From NCBI GenBank assembly GCA_013397455.1, contig VYZB01000327.1:578433-642432 (forward strand): a DNA stretch of 64,000 bases, read 5' to 3'. This DNA comes from Crotophaga sulcirostris. Taxonomy: Eukaryota; Chordata; Aves; Cuculiformes; Crotophagidae. Numbering within the stretch: the first letter of the stretch is position 1; every line of letters starts with the position of its first letter. The notes beneath the pieces were generated by a model. The model did no database searches, was not told where the DNA came from, and saw only the letters and a program-made list of their open reading frames with translations. The position numbers and the translations under genes were made by a program. This document shows positions 60,132-64,000 of this stretch, one piece after another.

Positions 60132-63100
60132 CACTGTCTTCAGTGAAGACAAGACTGTATATCCGAATTCAATTCAACATTGGGATGTTATGTGAAATTT
60201 TTGAGGAATAATTCACAATTTATACATTTATTATATTACTTTTTTTTCCTAGATAAGGGTCAAAGTTATCAGCATTCAGGGTGTGGCTTGTTCTGGATAA
60301 TTTGTCATCTTCTGGTGTAGAGGGTGATAAATTGGAACATGTGCAGGCATTTCTTTTTCTTTTGAGCAGATATTTGAAGAGGTAAAAATATTTTGACAGA
60401 GGAACTTTAGTGTCACTGGAAAACCACAGGCCAGATACAATAGAAGCATTGTAAGATATTTTGTAACTTTACTCAGACATCCTTAATGTTCTTGACTCTG
60501 TGTTTGAAGGCCTCCCTCTACAAGTTAAACAACGTTTTAAAAGTCTTTATTATATTTAAATTTGGCAATATAAACTATGTAACCGTTATACAATAATTAG
60601 GAAGGGAATATCCTTGCATCTTTCTTGGTTTTTCTTCAGTACAGTGGTTGGGATCTAAATGGGTTGGTATGCAAGTATTTGTTACTAATGGCTACTTGCC
60701 CACCTAGGAACATGTAAATATCAATTTTATAACTACAAATATGGTTTATGTCTTAAATGTGCACCTGCCAATGACTGAGCTAAATTTCAGTGCATGGTCA
60801 CATTCATTCTTCATGTCCATTATGAATTAAAAGTAAAATCAGTATATATTTAAGCCTAGACAGCAGATGGCCTTCAATGGTACAAGCATATAGCACCATA
60901 TGTCTGCAAAATGCTTTAAAAAATTACTTGACAGTTCTCAGAATTTTAAAATAAGATTAGACAGTAAAAAAAAATCACTTCATTTAACCAAAAATGTTTC
61001 AATTAATCAATTGAAATGTAGTTCCACTCACATTTGGTGTGATGAGATTAAACAATCAAAAGATGTTTGGAATGATAGATCTCCTTTTTATATTAAAAAA
61101 GTCACAGTCTCATTTCCCTAATTTCCATTGAAAATCTAAACTTCTGTGTTGGAAACTCATAAAGGAAATGAACTCCCACTAATACTAGCAAAAATCTCAT
61201 AATTTTGTTCAGCTGTCATATTTCTGTGTTAATTCTACTTAAATTTAGATGTAGTTCTGCTTACATTTGATGTTTTTTTGCCCATACCCTATGTACGTCA
61301 CTATGTTATTTCAAAACATCATGGCAAGAGTAAGGATTATAACATTTTTTTAAGCATCAATTTAAATTCTTTAAAAACAGATGGGTCTGAAACATTTTTC
61401 TAGGCTTATATTAAATCCTATCCATCATAAAGTCTAAATTATTTTTTTTCTGCTATAAAAAGAATGTGTAACAGTCCTATTAGCAAAAATGTGAAAAATG
61501 TACAAATCACATTAAGGAACGCAAGCCCAAAGCTAAAGTTGAGTGTAAAGGCTGGTGATCAGAGGATGGAATGCAGCCATCTAAACTCAAGTTATAAAAG
61601 ATGTATTTGGAAGACAGAGAGTGAAATATTAAAGGAAGGAGTCTTCAGTCTGGTTTGTGTTAAGTGGTATGGTAGATATCCTTCAGAGACAACAAAATAT
61701 TGCTCAATTGTCACAGACTATTTAAAACATCCATTATTTCCTGCAGCATTAATAATTCATCAGTGGAATGGCATGTGGTCATACAGACACTAGATGGCAA
61801 AAAAATTTCCTTACACTTAAACTCTGGAGTATTGTGGCTATTGTCAGTGGGTTAACATTCCATAAAATTAAAGAGTATATTAAAAAGTTGCACAACCAAA
61901 TAAACATCGATCTTTAATATCCATAAATCAGTGTATTTTGTGTCAATAACAATATAAAGTGGTATGTACTATATTTATATAATGCTTTACACTAGGAAGT
62001 TTACTTACTTAGAGATCGTATTTTTCTAAAAAACAAATCAAAGGAGGCACTGTCTTAGATTCTTTGAACATGAGGAAGAGATCAAAAATGTCTGATCTAG
62101 ATGAATATGAATATTCATATGAATAAGTGTGGACAGATCAACAGATATATAAAGTTACAAGTTTCTTATTACATCTTTTAATGACAATTTAAAGTGTGGT
62201 TTGGAAAGGTCCTTCCAATATAAAGTTAAATGTGCATCACATCTTTGAATCACTGCTGAAGTAGAAATGAGTAAAATCACTGAGTGGGAAAAAAATATTA
62301 AAAATATAAATTCCGTATAATTTTGACTTAGAAAAATGTAAATTTGTAAGAAAGTCCTTTGATTTAATTAAGCTTTTTTTGACTAGTTCAGCAGTTTTAG
62401 AGGTCGTTTTTAAGGTGAATGCAAATTTCTAGACATTGTACATTTTCTCAATGGTACAGAGGAGCTCATTAGTGTTAGTAATGTACATTTTTAATAGATT
62501 TATGCTGCTTTTCAAGCAATTCAGGCATATAAAGGAATATATTCCACCTGGCACATTTCTTTGATCTGCTGCAGAGATAGACTGATTTGCATCTTCAGTT
62601 CTCACAAGGTGTGACAGGCTGTGAATGCTTAAACTGACAGCAGACTGTGAGTAATAGCTAACTTTCCTCTTACATTCCTATTGTCTGTCTAGGAAATCAC
62701 AGACTGTCAAACTCAAACAGTAACCAAAAGATGGCATTTGCACAAACTGTCCTGTAAGGCATATACCAATTTTTTCTTATCAGAAATAATAAGCAGCTGA
62801 GACAGATAAATGGTCAACATGGTCCTCAATATTGTCATTTCCACACCTCAACTGAAGAAAAAGAATTTTCAGAATCTTTTGGTTGTCTTCTGTCAGTGCA
62901 AGCCCATATAAGAGAGAAACAACCTTTTCCTGAAGTATTTCAGAAATGATAGCTGGTGAGTAGTTCATATGGCACATGTAGGCTGTTGATAACATTCCTG
63001 CAGATGTCTCCCTCTATATTTCGCAAAAGAAATACCGCTATTGCTGAACTGTCACCTTTCCTCTAGGGATATTCATAGCAAAAATAGGAGCTGTAATACA

Positions 63101-64000
63101 CAAAGTAGTGATGGTGGTGGCGTATTCCAATTAGATGTCAATGAAAGTGATTACATACATGTTCCTCTTTCTGTTCTTGTTACTCCAGCAGGAAACACTA
63201 TTTTATTCTTTGGGAACCTGCTATTTTTGATCCCACTTTGAAGCTGACACAATATGCCCTCTTGTGTTTGTGCTGAGTCATCCTATAGCTCTCTAACACC
63301 AACCCAAAAGGCCCTGAAATCTTAAACATACTATAGACCACAAGGCCACAATCCATATATGTGTCCTATGACCTGATCTGATTGCTTGCAGAATAATGTC
63401 ATTATCTAATGAAATCTAATAAATAAATTTATTCTTGAAATCCAGTAACTGGACTTGAATTAAAGTATATCTTAATATAAATGAAAATATATCCAATCTC
63501 AAAGAAAGACATTCTAACACCAATGAATAAAGACTAATTATTAGCATAATGTTCCAGTATTAAGTGTAGTCACTCATGCCAGAAAGTGGATAAATAATTT
63601 AAATTTAACTTTGTCTAGTTTCAGCTTCTGGACAGGGAGTTTATTATTTATATAGTTAGCTAAAAGCACCCACAGAAATTTGAAAAAAAAGTGTCAGGTA
63701 ATATTTAAAAAAATTTCTTCATTTGTTTAATCTCTTAAAGGCAACGATTTTTCTGTCTCAAATCTGAGGTCTATAGTCAGCCAAAGAAATGTTCTAGAGT
63801 GATACTACCATTGTCTTAACTGACAGTGTCAAGACGTAGTTCACTCTACAATCATAAACATTTTTCTTTTGTCCCATCCTTTGTCCTCTCTTCAACTAAG
63901 TCTAAGCCACCTATGCATTTAGGTCAGTATTTTACTTTGAGAACTTCTTATGCTTAGAGCAGCCATTTTTAAAATGCTTCTATCATACATGGCATAATCT
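60132..64000. other. AT-rich desert to the end of the window
   Basis: No repeat or gene recognised. The 109-codon frame at 61464-61793 (+) has no family motif. On the minus strand, two overlapping frames at about 63060-62780 look protein-like and are discussed as a finding. Confidence 0.45.

Noticed and set aside
61464..61793. 109-codon plus-strand open frame with a start codon.
   Set aside because: No family motif, no splice or promoter context, and within chance for the sequence composition.
1..64000. Search for tRNA, rRNA, CRISPR arrays, bacterial-type operons, phage or plasmid features.
   Set aside because: None seen. The sequence is vertebrate nuclear DNA and these feature types do not apply, or no tRNA-like A/B boxes or regular spacer arrays were noticed by eye.

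Overview
The window looks like bird nuclear DNA, most likely from a songbird. The evidence is the pattern of repeats: at least fourteen CR1 LINE pieces ending in ATTCTATG-type tails, and avian-type endogenous retrovirus LTRs. The rest is AT-rich, CpG-poor sequence with almost no coding content. I see no intact protein-coding gene, rRNA, tRNA, CRISPR array or operon. LTR and LINE family assignments rest on remembered consensus features plus comparisons between copies inside this window; no database was searched.

Layout. From 1 to 17.6 kb there is AT-rich desert with three minus-strand CR1 pieces (about 0.6, 2.8-4.5 and 6.1-6.3 kb). From 17.6 to 31 kb there are CR1 fragments of different ages, a possible ancient CR1/L3-type fragment (25.3-25.5 kb), an unidentified open frame (18.4-18.7 kb), a possible LTR (28.9-29.3 kb) and a decayed pogo/Tigger-type DDE transposase (20.4-21.1 kb, minus strand). 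From 32 to 45 kb there is more desert, one 5' LTR fragment (32.0 kb) and two places where CR1 copies lie in opposite orientations (37.9-38.6 and 39.7-41.3 kb). From 45.2 to 48.0 kb lies an ERV cluster in which one complete LTR has inserted into another, followed by a further LTR-like piece. From 50.9 to 52.5 kb is a CR1 that keeps ORF1-like sequence as well as reverse transcriptase sequence.

The only host-gene-like object is at 54.7-56.8 kb on the plus strand. It is a broken multi-exon RhoGAP gene of the TAGAP type (T-cell activation Rho GTPase-activating protein). Five exons can be placed with GT/AG borders, so it is a duplicated rather than a processed pseudogene. It has four in-frame stops, at least two frameshifts and glutamine where RhoGAPs normally carry the arginine finger. 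A 577-bp solo LTR with a 6-bp target duplication lies just upstream in the opposite orientation. The surrounding 54.6-58.3 kb looks richer in GC than the rest of the window. From 59 to 64 kb there is one more LTR fragment, one CR1 3' end and unannotated AT-rich DNA.

There is no cooperating gene system here. The content is one dead gene copy, dead transposons of three classes (LINE, LTR and DNA) and non-coding sequence. The most informative items are the TAGAP-like pseudogene, the pogo/Tigger relic (such DNA transposons are uncommon in birds) and the nested LTRs, whose order of insertion can be read from the sequence.
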